Source of the DNA: Pseudomaricurvus sp965656525 | GTDB lineage: Bacteria; Pseudomonadota; Gammaproteobacteria; Pseudomonadales; Cellvibrionaceae | Reading direction: 5' to 3' | Length of the DNA: 64,000 nucleotides | Assembly (NCBI GenBank): GCA_965656525.1 | Contig: CBFHKY010000006.1 | Span: 97,890 to 161,889 of the forward strand | Shown: positions 1 to 8,853 of the stretch, one piece after another | Layout of the letters: every line of letters starts with the position of its first letter | Position numbering within the stretch: the stretch's first letter is position 1 | The notes under the pieces: model-generated | What the model was told of the DNA's origin: nothing | Databases searched by the model: none | What the model saw: only the letters and a program-made list of their open reading frames with translations | Translations under genes and position numbers: made by a program

Positions 1-1382
1 TCGATGTCTTCGATGGCTTTGCCAACCACTTTGGATGTGCGCAGATCGCCATGGGCAATCACCTCGATGGCCTCAGCCGCACCGCGACGAAGGGAGTGCA
101 CATTGACAATATCACCGCGGCGTACGTGTGTGAGCAAACTGCCAATGGTGGTTTGCTGCGGTGAAATGGCGATATCAATTTCACCACCTTGTACTAAGTC
201 CACATAAGCTGGGTTGTTGATCAGCGCCATCACTTTGCGTGCGCCCAATCGTTTGGCGAGCATANNNNNNNNNNNNNNNNNNNNNNNNNNNNNNNNNNNN
301 NNNNNNNNNNNNNNNNNNNNNNNNNNNNNNNNNNNNNNNNNNNNNNNNNNNNNNNNNNNNNNACCTTGTACTAAGTCCACATAAGCTGGGTTGTTGATCA
401 GCGCCATCACTTTGCGTGCGCCCAATCGTTTGGCGAGCATAGACGACATAATGTTCGCTTCATCGTCGTTGGTGAGCGCTAAAAACACATCGGTGTCTTC
501 AATGTTTTCTTCCAGCAGCAAATCCTGATCGGATGCACTGCCGTGTAATACGATGGTGCGATGCAGTCTTTCAGATAGGTAATGTGCACGAGGCACCGAA
601 AATTCAATCAACTTAACGCGGTAGCGAGATTCTAGTGAGCGTGCTAAGCGGTAACCAATGTTGCCGCCACCGGCAATGATGATGCGCTTGTAAGGGGTTT
701 CCAAGCGACGAAGCTCGCTCATTACCGCGCGGATGTCGGACTTTGCGGCGATAAAAAACACTTCATCATCGGCTTCAATAATGGTGGTGCCTTCTGGTGT
801 GATGGCACGATCGCGCCGGTAAATAGCGGCCACGCGCGTATCAACGGCTGGCATATGCTGGCGCAAATAGCTTAATTCTTGCCCCACCAGTGGCCCACCA
901 TAATAGGCTTTTACGGCCACCAGCTGGACTTTACCGTCAGCAAAATCCAGTACCTGCAGGGCACCAGGGTGCTCAATTAGGCGGAAGATGTAATCGCTGA
1001 CCAAGCGCTCGGGGCTGATCAATACATCAATAGGAATGGCATCGTTACCGAACAAGCCAGGGCGATTGAGGTAAGCGTTAGCGCGCACGCGGGCAATCTT
1101 GGTTGGCGTGCGAAATAAGCTGTAGGCGACCTGACAGGCGATCATATTGAGCTCATCGTTGTTGGTCACAGCGATCAATAAATCCGCGTCTTCAATACCG
1201 GCTTGTACCAAAACGTTGGGGTGCGAGGCCTCCCCAGTGATAACGCCAATGTCTAGGCGATCACGCAATTCTCGGAGTCGCGACTCGTCGGTATCGACAA
1301 TAGTGATGTCATTGGCTTCGCTGGCGAGGTTGTCTGCCAATGTCCCGCCGACCTGACCGGCCCCCAAAATAATGATTTTCAT
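1..1382 (-). CDS. trkA: Trk potassium uptake regulatory protein TrkA (partial, 3' end outside window)
   Basis: Cytoplasmic NAD(H)-binding subunit that gates the TrkH/TrkG potassium channel. The protein starts MKIIILGAGQVGGTL, a Rossmann GxGxxG motif of the first RCK domain. A second RCK domain begins near residue 230 with the related IIIAGGGNIGYRLA. The reading frame is open to base 1, so about 55 C-terminal residues are missing compared with the usual 458 aa. It is interrupted by the N run at 265-362, whose 79-bp flanks are duplicated. Removing Ns plus one copy deletes 177 bp (59 codons) and keeps the frame. It is the last gene of the rsmB-side minus-strand cluster, 48 bp after rsmB, the usual Pseudomonas-type order. 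Confidence 0.95.
   Translation of the reverse strand, partial: MKIIILGAGQVGGTLADNLASEANDITIVDTDESRLRELRDRLDIGVITGEASHPNVLVQAGIEDADLLIAVTNNDELNMIACQVAYSLFRTPTKIARVRANAYLNRPGLFGNDAIPIDVLISPERLVSDYIFRLIEHPGALQVLDFADGKVQLVAVKAYYGGPLVGQELSYLRQHMPAVDTRVAAIYRRDRAITPEGTTIIEADDEVFFIAAKSDIRAVMSELRRLETPYKRIIIAGGGNIGYRLARSLESRYRVKLIEFSVPRAHYLSERLHRTIVLHGSASDQDLLLEENIEDTDVFLALTNDDEANIMSSMLAKRLGARKVMALINNPAYVDLVQGXXXXXXXXXXXXXXXXXXXXXXXXXXXXXXXXXMLAKRLGARKVMALINNPAYVDLVQGGEIDIAISPQQTTIGSLLTHVRRGDIVNVHSLRRGAAEAIEVIAHGDLRTSKVVGKAIEDI
265..362. other. Assembly gap (98 N) inside trkA with duplicated 79-bp flanks
   Basis: The 79 bases before the gap (186-264) are identical to the 79 bases after it (363-441). 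This is the pattern left when two contigs that overlap by one k-mer are scaffolded instead of merged. The true sequence probably has one copy and no gap. Confidence 0.93.
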
Positions 1383-1430
1383 GGTCTAGGTTTGACCTTC
1401 TCTACGTATAGCGATTCCGTGTTCACCACA

Positions 1431-2777
1431 TTAGGTGGTGGCGGATTTTTCGATACAGGCGTAATAAAAGCCATCATGACCACCTGTTTGTGGCAGCAGT
1501 TGACGACCAAATGGTTGCGCCAGCCCCCAATCGGCAACAATGGGCACATGGGTGCCGTTGTCGATACTGGCAATAAATTTTTTAATCACTTCGGTATTTT
1601 CGGTGGGCAGCACTGAACAGGTGGCGTATAAAAGACGCCCTCCAGGTTTTAGTGTTGGCCACAGAGCTTGCAGCAGTTGCAGTTGCAGAGCGGCTAGCTT
1701 AGCAATATCTGTCGCGTTGCGCAGTAGTTTGATGTCAGGGTGACGCCGGATGACACCAGTGGCCGAGCAGGGCGCATCCAATAATATGCGATCAAAGTGT
1801 TCTCCATCCCACCATTGCTCCACAGCTAAGGCATCGCAGCAGATCAAGGTAGCGTTTTTTTTCAGCCGCTGTAAGTTTTCTTCCACGCGATATAAACGTC
1901 GCTGTTCAAGGTCGAGGGCTACCACTTCTTTGAGCGATGGTTCAAAGGCTTCGCTGATCTCCAGTAGGTGTCCGGTTTTCCCGCCGGGTGCACAGCAGGC
2001 ATCGAGCAACCGATCACCTGGTCGTGGGCTTAGTAACTCAGCGGCCAGTTGTGCGGCTTCGTCTTGAACACTGATTTGGCCGTCAGCAAACCCCGGAATC
2101 AAATGGACATCGGTTGCTGAGGTCAGTGTGATGCCATAAGGGCTAAAAGGCGTTTGATGGTGTGGTAAGGCTAGGTCGACACAGTACGATTCACGGCTTT
2201 GCTGTGTGGTGTTGAGCCGCAGTGTCATGGGCGGATGGGCATTGTTGGCGTTAAAAATGGCACTGGCGTGATCGGGCCAGGAGTTTTCAATGTGTTTACG
2301 TAACCAGTTAGGGTGAGCGCTCACATTGGCTGGGCTCTTGCTGATCTCAGCCTCTAGGGTGTCTTGAGTGCGCTGATACGTTCGCAGTACCCCGTTAACC
2401 AGCTTTTCGGCCCAAGGTTTTTTAAGCGGTTTGCAGGCATCCACAGCTTTACTGATGGCCGCGTGATCGGGAGTACGCAGATATTTTAACGAGTACAAGC
2501 CTATCAGAAGCAGTGCCTGAACATCACTGTCTTTAGGTTTTAAGGGTTTGTCCATCAGCCGGCTTAGCAGCAGTTGCAGCTGCGGATACCAACGGCAGCA
2601 GCCATAACAAAACTCTTGCAGCAGGGCCTTTTCTTCGGTGGCCACGTGCTCCACAGCCAAAGGCAGCAGGCTAGCCAGTGAAGCTTTTTGTTGAATAACT
2701 TGTGCCAAAGAAAGTGCGGCTTGAGCGCGAACGGGCCGCAGCAGCGGTTTTGGATGTGCTGAAGAGCTAGTGGTCAT
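1431..2777 (-). CDS. rsmB: 16S rRNA (cytosine-967-C5)-methyltransferase RsmB
   Basis: Methylates C967 of 16S rRNA using S-adenosylmethionine. The N-terminal ~150 residues are the NusB-like RNA-binding domain. The C-terminal half is the Nol1/Nop2/Sun methyltransferase with the SAM motif DACCAPGGKTGHLLE, the motif IV cysteine in DAPCSATGV and the motif VI cysteine in ATCSVLPTEN; both cysteines needed for m5C chemistry are present. At 448 aa it has the normal length (E. coli 429). It lies between fmt and trkA on the minus strand, and after correcting the duplicated gap only about 39 bp separate it from fmt, so co-transcription is likely. Confidence 0.96.
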   Translation of the reverse strand: MTTSSSAHPKPLLRPVRAQAALSLAQVIQQKASLASLLPLAVEHVATEEKALLQEFCYGCCRWYPQLQLLLSRLMDKPLKPKDSDVQALLLIGLYSLKYLRTPDHAAISKAVDACKPLKKPWAEKLVNGVLRTYQRTQDTLEAEISKSPANVSAHPNWLRKHIENSWPDHASAIFNANNAHPPMTLRLNTTQQSRESYCVDLALPHHQTPFSPYGITLTSATDVHLIPGFADGQISVQDEAAQLAAELLSPRPGDRLLDACCAPGGKTGHLLEISEAFEPSLKEVVALDLEQRRLYRVEENLQRLKKNATLICCDALAVEQWWDGEHFDRILLDAPCSATGVIRRHPDIKLLRNATDIAKLAALQLQLLQALWPTLKPGGRLLYATCSVLPTENTEVIKKFIASIDNGTHVPIVADWGLAQPFGRQLLPQTGGHDGFYYACIEKSATT

Positions 2778-2864
2778 AGCGGTTGGTTTTTCATTGTGCT
2801 TAGTGCTCCATTGTCACTAGGGCTCATCAGAGTTGCTGCCGAGGGTGTTACCTGGTGTGAAAAG

Positions 2865-2872
2865 NNNNNNNN
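2865..2872. other. Assembly gap (8 N) between rsmB and fmt with duplicated 79-bp flanks
   Basis: Bases 2786-2864 are repeated exactly at 2873-2951. The duplicated block contains the last codons and stop of fmt, so the left copy is a spurious tail. Same 79-bp signature as the trkA gap. Confidence 0.93.
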
Positions 2873-2903
2873 GTTTTTCATTGTGCTTAGTGCTCCATTG
2901 TCA

Positions 2904-3860
2904 CTAGGGCTCATCAGAGTTGCTGCCGAGGGTGTTACCTGGTGTGAAAAGCAGGCTGTGGCCGTTCAAAATATCTTTTACCGGCAAGGCCTTTTTTCCA
3001 GGAAACTGTAAGTTGAGCAACTTGAGCACAGAGCCACCGCCGCAAGCCACCAAAATACCGGAGCTGTCGGCAGCCACAATGGTGCCGGGCGTAGCTTGAC
3101 TGAGCTGTTCGGTATTTTGTGCTTGCCAGACCCGCACACGATCATCGCTTTGGGTAAAATAAGCCACAGGAAACGGATTAAAGGCGCGTATGCGATTGTG
3201 CAGCTCGATGGCACTTAAAGACCAATCTAGTTCAGCTTCGGCTTTGGTGAGTTTAGAGGCGTAGCAGGCGAGTTCATTATCCTGTTGTTCGGGCTCTAAG
3301 GTATCGGATTCTATCTGCTGCAGTGCTTGCAACAATACTGGGCCGCCCTGTTGCATCAGTGTATCGTGCAGGCTCCCTCCCGTATCATCGGCGCTAATTT
3401 GAGTGTGAGTCTTTACTAGCATGTCGCCAGTGTCGAGCCCGATATCCATTTGCATGATGGTGATACCGGTCTCGTGGTCACCCGCTGCAATCGCGCGCTG
3501 GATCGGCGCGGCACCTCGCCAACGGGGAAGCAACGAGGCGTGCACATTGATACAGCCGTGTTTAGGGGTGTCCAATACAGCTTGTGGCAGCAATAACCCA
3601 TAGGCCACCACGATCATCACATCGGCGTTAAGATGTTGCAGTTCGGCCTGCTCTGCCACACCTTTTAAACTGGCGGGTTGGTAAACAGGCAACTGAAATT
3701 GTTGGGCCAACTGTTTCACAGGGCTGGCCAGCAGCTTCTTACCGCGGCCAGCAGGGCGATCGGGCTGAGTGTAGACACCAACAATTTCGTGTTTACTGTC
3801 AATCAGTACCTGCAGGTGATGAGCGGCAAAATCCGGTGTCCCGGCAAAAATTAAGCGCAT
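2904..3860 (-). CDS. fmt: Methionyl-tRNA formyltransferase
   Basis: Transfers a formyl group from 10-formyl-THF to initiator Met-tRNA. The protein starts MRLIFAGTPDFAAHHLQ, the typical start of the family. It carries the folate-site signature HASLLPRWRGAAPIQRAI with the catalytic Asn-His-Asp set (CINVHASLL, then MDIGLDTGDML), followed by the C-terminal OB-like tRNA-binding domain. At 318 aa it has the normal length (E. coli 315). It lies 45 bp downstream of def, the classical def-fmt pair: one formylates the initiator, the other removes the formyl group. The stop codon lies inside the block duplicated at the 2865 gap, so the 3' end should be confirmed. Confidence 0.97.
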   Translation of the reverse strand: MRLIFAGTPDFAAHHLQVLIDSKHEIVGVYTQPDRPAGRGKKLLASPVKQLAQQFQLPVYQPASLKGVAEQAELQHLNADVMIVVAYGLLLPQAVLDTPKHGCINVHASLLPRWRGAAPIQRAIAAGDHETGITIMQMDIGLDTGDMLVKTHTQISADDTGGSLHDTLMQQGGPVLLQALQQIESDTLEPEQQDNELACYASKLTKAEAELDWSLSAIELHNRIRAFNPFPVAYFTQSDDRVRVWQAQNTEQLSQATPGTIVAADSSGILVACGGGSVLKLLNLQFPGKKALPVKDILNGHSLLFTPGNTLGSNSDEP

Positions 3861-3905
3861 GGTGATATCCGTAAAAGTGAAGCGTCAAAGGTGGCGGGGG
3901 TAACC

Positions 3906-4511
3906 TTAGGCTTTTTGTCGTTGGGCTTTTTCGAGCTTTTTGCGAATGCGGTTGCGCTTGATGGGTGATACATAATCCACAAACAGCTTGCCTTTCAGGT
4001 GATCTAGTTCGTGCTGAATACAAATCGCCAGCAGGCCATCGGGCTCTAACGTGAAGGGTTCGCCTTGACGATCCAATGCACGCACGCGAATACTGGCAGG
4101 ACGATCGACCGTTTCGTAAAAGCCGGGCACCGACAGACACCCCTCATCGTAGGGCAGGGTGTCGGCTTCCAGCACTTCAACTNNNNNNNNNNNNNNNNNN
4201 NNNNNNNNNNNNNNNNNNNNNNNNNNNNNNNNNNNNNNNNNNNNNNNNNNNNNNNNNNNNNNNNNNNNNNNNNNNNNNACGTCTGGATTAATAAACACCA
4301 GTGGCTGAGTGCCGTCTTCGCTGATGTCCATCACCACGACTTGTTTGTGTACGTTCACTTGCGTGGCCGCCAAGCCAATACCTGGCGCGTCGTACATGGT
4401 TTCAAACATGTTATCGATGAGCGTGCGAATGTCGTCATCCACGTCAGTGACAGGTTGAGCGACTGTGCGCAGCCGCGGATCTGGGAATTCGAGTATGTTG
4501 AGTATCGCCAT
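3906..4511 (-). CDS. def: Peptide deformylase (interrupted by an N run)
   Basis: Fe2+-dependent removal of N-formyl groups from nascent proteins. All three metal-site motifs are visible: GIGLAATQ (motif 1), EGCLSVP (motif 2, Cys ligand) and QHELDHLKGKLF (motif 3, HExxH). The start is MAILNILEFPDPRLR; a longer upstream frame has no family similarity. The 96 Ns at 4183-4278 fall between INPD and VEVLEAD. With them removed the protein is 169 aa, exactly the E. coli length, so nothing seems missing. First gene of the def-fmt-rsmB-trkA cluster, divergent from the LysM gene. Confidence 0.95.
   Translation of the reverse strand: MAILNILEFPDPRLRTVAQPVTDVDDDIRTLIDNMFETMYDAPGIGLAATQVNVHKQVVVMDISEDGTQPLVFINPDXXXXXXXXXXXXXXXXXXXXXXXXXXXXXXXXXVEVLEADTLPYDEGCLSVPGFYETVDRPASIRVRALDRQGEPFTLEPDGLLAICIQHELDHLKGKLFVDYVSPIKRNRIRKKLEKAQRQKA
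4183..4278. other. Assembly gap (96 N) inside def, probably zero true length
   Basis: No flanking duplication here, but the distance from INPD to EGCLS in other deformylases is already filled by the residues present on the right of the gap. Joining the flanks directly keeps the frame and gives a 169-aa enzyme. Confidence 0.8.
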
Positions 4512-4816
4512 AAGCCTTTGTGACAAACTTCTAGTAATAAGATAATAAGCGCTGCTAACATTATGAATCATACAGCATTTGTGGGCGTACACAGGTTAGA
4601 ATGACTGCGAGAGGCAGTACAATCTTGGTCTTTTCTCGTTTGGCGTTGAAACGTTATACCAACGAGGTACTGCAGAAGCTCATTGAAGAGTTCATCCATG
4701 AGTGATTCCAACAGAATCAGTCGTTCAAATCAGCCGCTCAAACAGAAATACTGGACGCGATAAGCACCATTATAACGTCTAACTGCCGGCTGACCGAACA
4801 AACAGGATCGGTTTCT
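4512..4816. promoter_or_regulatory. Divergent intergenic region def / LysM gene
   Basis: 305 bp between the divergent starts of def and the LysM gene, so it must hold both promoters. A/T-rich stretches near 4540-4565 could serve the def side. I see no confident operator, terminator or small ORF. Confidence 0.4.
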
Positions 4817-5863
4817 ATGAAAAAAATCATTATTGGTTTCGTGGCCATGTGGCTCAGTTCGGTCGTGATGGCAGAATCACCACAGCTCAGAGAAGATCAC
4901 CCAGACAGCCATACCGTTGTAAAAGGCGACACACTTTGGGATATTTCTGAATCTTTTTTGAGTAATCCGTGGATGTGGCCAGAAATTTGGCACGCGAATC
5001 CACAAATCGACAACCCACACCTGATCTATCCTGGGGATACTATTCGGTTGATTTATCTGGATGGCAACCCGCGCTTGACGGTGGAGCGCGGTGCGAACGC
5101 GCGTCGCTATAAAATGTCGCCGGGCGTGGTGAAGCTTGAACCTGCGGTGCGTGTAATGCCGTTAGCCGAAGCCATTCCAGCCATTTCACTGGATCAAATT
5201 AATCAGTTCTTGTCGCGCAGCCGTGTGGTTCAGCCGGGCGACCTCAGCTCTGCACCTTACATATTGGTGGGTGCTCAAGAGCACTTGATCGTGGGTGCGG
5301 GCGATCAGGTTTATGCCCGTGGAGATTTCGAGGAAGAGCTTGGCGTGTACGGCGTATACCGTGCAGGGCAGCGTTTTATCGATCCTGAGACGAAAGAAGT
5401 TTTAGGGCTACAGGCTTTGGACATGGGCACGGTAAAAATGCGAGCGCTCGATGGGGATGTAGCTACATTCGACGTCACACGCACGACCGAAGAAATTCGA
5501 ATCGAAGATCGTTTGCTGCCTCATGAAGAGCGCGCCATCGATTCCACTTTCTTCCCTTCGCCGCCCGAAAATGATGTCAACGGCATGATTATGTCGGTTG
5601 AGGGAGGTTTATCTCAGGTAGGACGTATGGATGTGGTGACTATCAACCGTGGTCAACGTGAAGGTCTGCAAATTGGTAATGTCTTGGCGATTTATAAAAA
5701 CAGCGGTTTCGTGAAAGACCGTGTGACGGGTGAGGTCGTCAAGCTGCCAGATGAAAAAGCAGGTTTGTTGATGGTCTTTCGTACCTTTGAAAAGATGAGT
5801 TTTGCTTTGGTATTAGAAGCGTCTCGCCCCTTAAAAGTAGAAGACCTTGTGCGACGCCCATGA
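4817..5863 (+). CDS. Exported LysM peptidoglycan-binding domain protein
   Basis: 348 aa. Residues 1-19 (MKKIIIGFVAMWLSSVVMA) are a signal peptide, followed by a LysM domain around residues 34-80 (HTVVKGDTLWDISESFL ... PHLIYPGDTIRL). The remaining ~260 residues match no domain I recognise by eye. It is expected to act in the periplasm, bound to peptidoglycan. This gene regularly precedes dprA in Pseudomonas-like genomes (the PA0020 type) and faces def. Its function is not defined by the sequence. The ATG is the first codon of a clear signal peptide, so the start is secure. Confidence 0.88.
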   Translation: MKKIIIGFVAMWLSSVVMAESPQLREDHPDSHTVVKGDTLWDISESFLSNPWMWPEIWHANPQIDNPHLIYPGDTIRLIYLDGNPRLTVERGANARRYKMSPGVVKLEPAVRVMPLAEAIPAISLDQINQFLSRSRVVQPGDLSSAPYILVGAQEHLIVGAGDQVYARGDFEEELGVYGVYRAGQRFIDPETKEVLGLQALDMGTVKMRALDGDVATFDVTRTTEEIRIEDRLLPHEERAIDSTFFPSPPENDVNGMIMSVEGGLSQVGRMDVVTINRGQREGLQIGNVLAIYKNSGFVKDRVTGEVVKLPDEKAGLLMVFRTFEKMSFALVLEASRPLKVEDLVRRP

Positions 5864-6001
5864 TCGCTGCATTTGCTAACGACTTGTTTTAGAAAGCTTA
5901 TTTTCAGTCTGGGCACTGGTGTATTCACCAAAAAGGCCTACCAAAATCGCCGATAAACGGATGTATCGGTGAGCAACATATTTTCTAAGGATGGACACCT
6001 T

Positions 6002-7171
6002 ATGGATAAGGACCTCAGTCAATTCTCTGGTAGGGCTCAATCTCTGCTAATTCCTTCAATCATGGGTCTTCCCGGTGTGGGTCCTGCTACTTATTGGAAG
6101 TTGCAGCGAGCCGGCATCACCGCTGACGTATTTTGGAATACGCCAGAAGACACATTATTGGCACTGCTACCTTCGGCCAGTCATTCTTCTCTGCGCGATA
6201 TTTGGGAGCGCAGAGAACGCAGTGTGTATTGGCAACAGCTAGAGCAAAGTCATCAGGCCGTGTTGGAGCAGGGCGCGATTTGGGTATCACCCACAGATGT
6301 GGAGTATCCAGATTTACTCAGCTGTATCGATCAGGCTCCCCCTTTGCTGTATGTGCAAGGCGACCCTGCTGCATTAAGTGCGCCGCAAGTGGCTTTTGTG
6401 GGGAGTCGCCAAGCCAGCCAGAGCGGCTTGCAGAATAGCCAATTATTTGCCCGTTATCTGGCCTCTGTGGGGTTAACCATTACCAGTGGTCTGGCTTTGG
6501 GTATTGATGCGGCTGCTCATCAAGGTGCCTTAGATGCCCAAGGTTCTACAGTTGCCGTTTTGGGCTCGGGTATTGATCAAATTTATCCGCGCTCGAATCT
6601 GCGCTTAGCAAACCAAATACAACAGCAGGGTGGTGCGCTGGTCAGTGAGTTTTTACCCGGAACACCCCCTATCAACACCAACTTTCCCCGTCGCAATCGA
6701 ATTGTGAGCGGTTTAAGCTTGGGGGTTTTGGTGGTGGAAGCCGCCATCAAAAGCGGCTCACTGATCACCGCTCGCAAAGCATTAGAGCAGGGGCGCGAAG
6801 TGTTTGCTATTCCCGGCTCGATACACAACCCACTCAGCCGAGGTTGCCACGCGCTGATTCGTGACGGGGCGGTATTGGTTGAAACGGCTGAAGATATTGC
6901 CTGCGAGTTGAGCCATTGGCTGTCCGCACCAAATCAACGGCTGTCGATGCCTTCTGCACCCGATACCATCAGGGCACAGTTACAAGGTTTGGAGCGAGTG
7001 CTTTGGGAGGCTCTGGGTGATGAAGGCGCGAACTTAGATGAATTGTCTGAGCGGTTGGCCATCCCAGTAGGGGAGCTGCTTAGTGTGCTGATGGGGTTGG
7101 AGCTCCAAGATCTGATCCAACAAGACGCTGGGGTGGTCAGGCGTTCATTGGGGGTGGTGCTAGACAGTTGA
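6002..7171 (+). CDS. dprA: DNA-processing protein DprA (Smf)
   Basis: Loads RecA on incoming single-stranded DNA during natural transformation. Features in order: an N-terminal helix-hairpin-helix-like region (MGLPGVGPATYWKL), the Rossmann-type DprA fold with VAFVGSRQAS, SGLALGIDAAAHQGAL and EFLPGTPPINTNFPRRNRI, and a C-terminal winged-helix region (LGDEGANLDELSERLAI). I prefer the ATG at 6002 (389 aa) because of an AAGG upstream; a GTG at 5969 would add 11 residues without a good ribosome site. The gene lies 138 bp after the LysM gene. Its presence does not prove competence. Confidence 0.94.
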   Translation: MDKDLSQFSGRAQSLLIPSIMGLPGVGPATYWKLQRAGITADVFWNTPEDTLLALLPSASHSSLRDIWERRERSVYWQQLEQSHQAVLEQGAIWVSPTDVEYPDLLSCIDQAPPLLYVQGDPAALSAPQVAFVGSRQASQSGLQNSQLFARYLASVGLTITSGLALGIDAAAHQGALDAQGSTVAVLGSGIDQIYPRSNLRLANQIQQQGGALVSEFLPGTPPINTNFPRRNRIVSGLSLGVLVVEAAIKSGSLITARKALEQGREVFAIPGSIHNPLSRGCHALIRDGAVLVETAEDIACELSHWLSAPNQRLSMPSAPDTIRAQLQGLERVLWEALGDEGANLDELSERLAIPVGELLSVLMGLELQDLIQQDAGVVRRSLGVVLDS

Positions 7172-7241
7172 AAGGACTGTAGCTTGTGCGCAGTAATGGC
7201 TTAAGGTAAGTTGCGAGGTTTTGATTTCAGCGCAGCTTTGG

Positions 7242-7294
7242 TTTCAGGGTTACTTTGAAATCAAGGCAACAGTGATCTCAAGGTAACCCTGAAA
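7242..7294. repeat. Inverted and degenerate direct repeats upstream of tsaC
   Basis: A perfect 12-bp inverted repeat (TTTCAGGGTTAC at 7242-7253, complement at 7283-7294) with a 29-bp loop. Overlapping it, a 21-bp segment starting at 7257 recurs at 7291 with 17 of 21 bases matching. No U-tract follows, so it is not a standard terminator for dprA; it may be an operator or leader structure. Confidence 0.6.
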
Positions 7295-7332
7295 TCACAG
7301 TAACAATGATCCGAAAGCAGAGAGATCCCCGC

Positions 7333-7902
7333 ATGGATTGGTCACGCCACCCCAAAATTCAACGCGCCGCCGATTTGTTATGGAGCGGTAGTATTATTGC
7401 TTACCCCACCGAGGCGGTATGGGGGCTTGGCTGCTCACCGTTTGATGACCAAGCCGTGTATCGATTATTGGCATTGAAAAAGCGTGATATCGAAAAAGGC
7501 ATGATTTTAGTGGCTGCAGACGTTGAGCAATTTGCTGATTATCTTCGGCCCCTTAGCTTAGAGCAGCAAGCGACCCTCACAGCGTCTTGGCCTGGGCCTC
7601 ACACGTGGCTGGTGCCAGATGTCGATAATCAAATCCCCAGTTGGATCAAAGGGCAGTACCAAAGCGTCGCTTTACGAGTGTCTGCTCACCCTTTAGTGGC
7701 GGGGCTTTGCCGTGCGTTTGGCGGGCCAATTGTATCCACATCAGCCAACCCACAGGGTTTGAAGCCGGCCATGAACCAATGGCGGGTACGCCGCTACTTT
7801 AGTGACAGTGTCGACCTAATTACCCCTGGCGCCGTTGGCCCACAAAGTAATCCAACCCAGATACGAGACCTAATCAGCGGGCAAATTATTCGCCCGAGTT
7901 GA
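7333..7902 (+). CDS. tsaC: Threonylcarbamoyl-AMP synthase TsaC (Sua5/YrdC/YwlC family)
   Basis: Makes threonylcarbamoyl-AMP from threonine, bicarbonate and ATP, the first step of the universal t6A37 tRNA modification. The YrdC fold is recognisable from AYPTEAVWGLGC (residues ~24-35), LKKRDIEKGMI and STSANPQG near the end. Starting at 7333 gives 189 aa, almost exactly the E. coli length (190). The first ATG of the frame (7306) would add nine residues that lack family similarity. It lacks the extra Sua5 domain. It sits between dprA and hemF in the usual order. Confidence 0.94.
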   Translation: MDWSRHPKIQRAADLLWSGSIIAYPTEAVWGLGCSPFDDQAVYRLLALKKRDIEKGMILVAADVEQFADYLRPLSLEQQATLTASWPGPHTWLVPDVDNQIPSWIKGQYQSVALRVSAHPLVAGLCRAFGGPIVSTSANPQGLKPAMNQWRVRRYFSDSVDLITPGAVGPQSNPTQIRDLISGQIIRPS

Positions 7903-7944
7903 TGCGCCACAGGTCGGTAACGTTTATAAATAGGATCCAATAAC

Positions 7945-8853
7945 ATGAGCCAACCGGATAAGTACGCGGTTAAAGAATACCTTTTGCAGTTGCAGGACCA
8001 CATCTGCCAAGCGCTAGAAGAGGAAGATGGTAGCGCTCGGTTTATGGAAGAAAGCTGGAACAGAGAAGAAGGCGGTGGCGGCCGTTCCCGTGTGATGACC
8101 GAAGGTGCTGTGATCGAAAAAGGCGGCGTTAACTTTTCTCACGTATTTGGCACAAAAATGCCGGCCTCGGCGACGGCGCACCGTCCAGAGCTGGCGGGGC
8201 GTTCTTTCGAGGCGATGGGAGTATCACTGGTGATTCACCCAAACAACCCGTTTGTGCCAACCAGCCACGCAAACGTTCGCTTTTTTATTGCTGAAAAAGA
8301 GGGCGAAGAACCCGTATGGTGGTTTGGGGGTGGTTATGACCTCACACCATATTACGGTAACCGGGAAGACTGTCGTCACTGGCATCAAACGGCAAAAGAT
8401 GCCTGTGAGCCCTTTGGTGAAGATATTTACCCACGCTTTAAAAAATGGTGCGATGATTATTTTTATTTAAAGCATCGCAATGAGCCACGTGGTGTTGGTG
8501 GTTTGTTTTTTGATGACTTTAACGAACAACCCTTTGTCGAAAGCTTCGCTTTTATGCGCGCCGTGGGGGATAGTTTTACCAAAGCCTATTGCCCTATTGT
8601 GGCACAGCGTAAAGACATTCCTTTTACGGATGAGCAGCGCCAATTCCAGTTGTACCGCCGTGGCCGTTACGTGGAATTCAATCTAGTGTTTGATCGTGGC
8701 ACTTTATTTGGTTTGCAAACCGGCGGCCGCACGGAATCTATATTAATGTCTTTACCGCCATTGGTTCGCTGGGATTACAATTGGCAGCCAGAGCCGGGAA
8801 CCGCCGAAGCTGAGCTTTACGATGTGTACCTTCAGCCGCAGGAGTGGGTGTAA
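7945..8853 (+). CDS. hemF: Oxygen-dependent coproporphyrinogen-III oxidase
   Basis: Oxidative decarboxylation of coproporphyrinogen III to protoporphyrinogen IX in haem synthesis, using O2. At 302 aa (E. coli 299) it has typical blocks: RSRVMTEGAVIEKGGVNFS, WWFGGGYDLTPYY, RGVGGLFFDDF and the C-terminal GRTESILMSLPP. Its stop TAA is immediately followed by the GTG of aroE (0 bp), which suggests coupled translation. Present with aroE in the same order in Pseudomonas. Confidence 0.97.
   Translation: MSQPDKYAVKEYLLQLQDHICQALEEEDGSARFMEESWNREEGGGGRSRVMTEGAVIEKGGVNFSHVFGTKMPASATAHRPELAGRSFEAMGVSLVIHPNNPFVPTSHANVRFFIAEKEGEEPVWWFGGGYDLTPYYGNREDCRHWHQTAKDACEPFGEDIYPRFKKWCDDYFYLKHRNEPRGVGGLFFDDFNEQPFVESFAFMRAVGDSFTKAYCPIVAQRKDIPFTDEQRQFQLYRRGRYVEFNLVFDRGTLFGLQTGGRTESILMSLPPLVRWDYNWQPEPGTAEAELYDVYLQPQEWV

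Noticed and set aside
186..441. Direct repeat in trkA as a biological duplication
   Set aside because: Both copies end exactly at an N run, and the 79-bp length recurs at the 2865 gap. Assembly overlap explains it.
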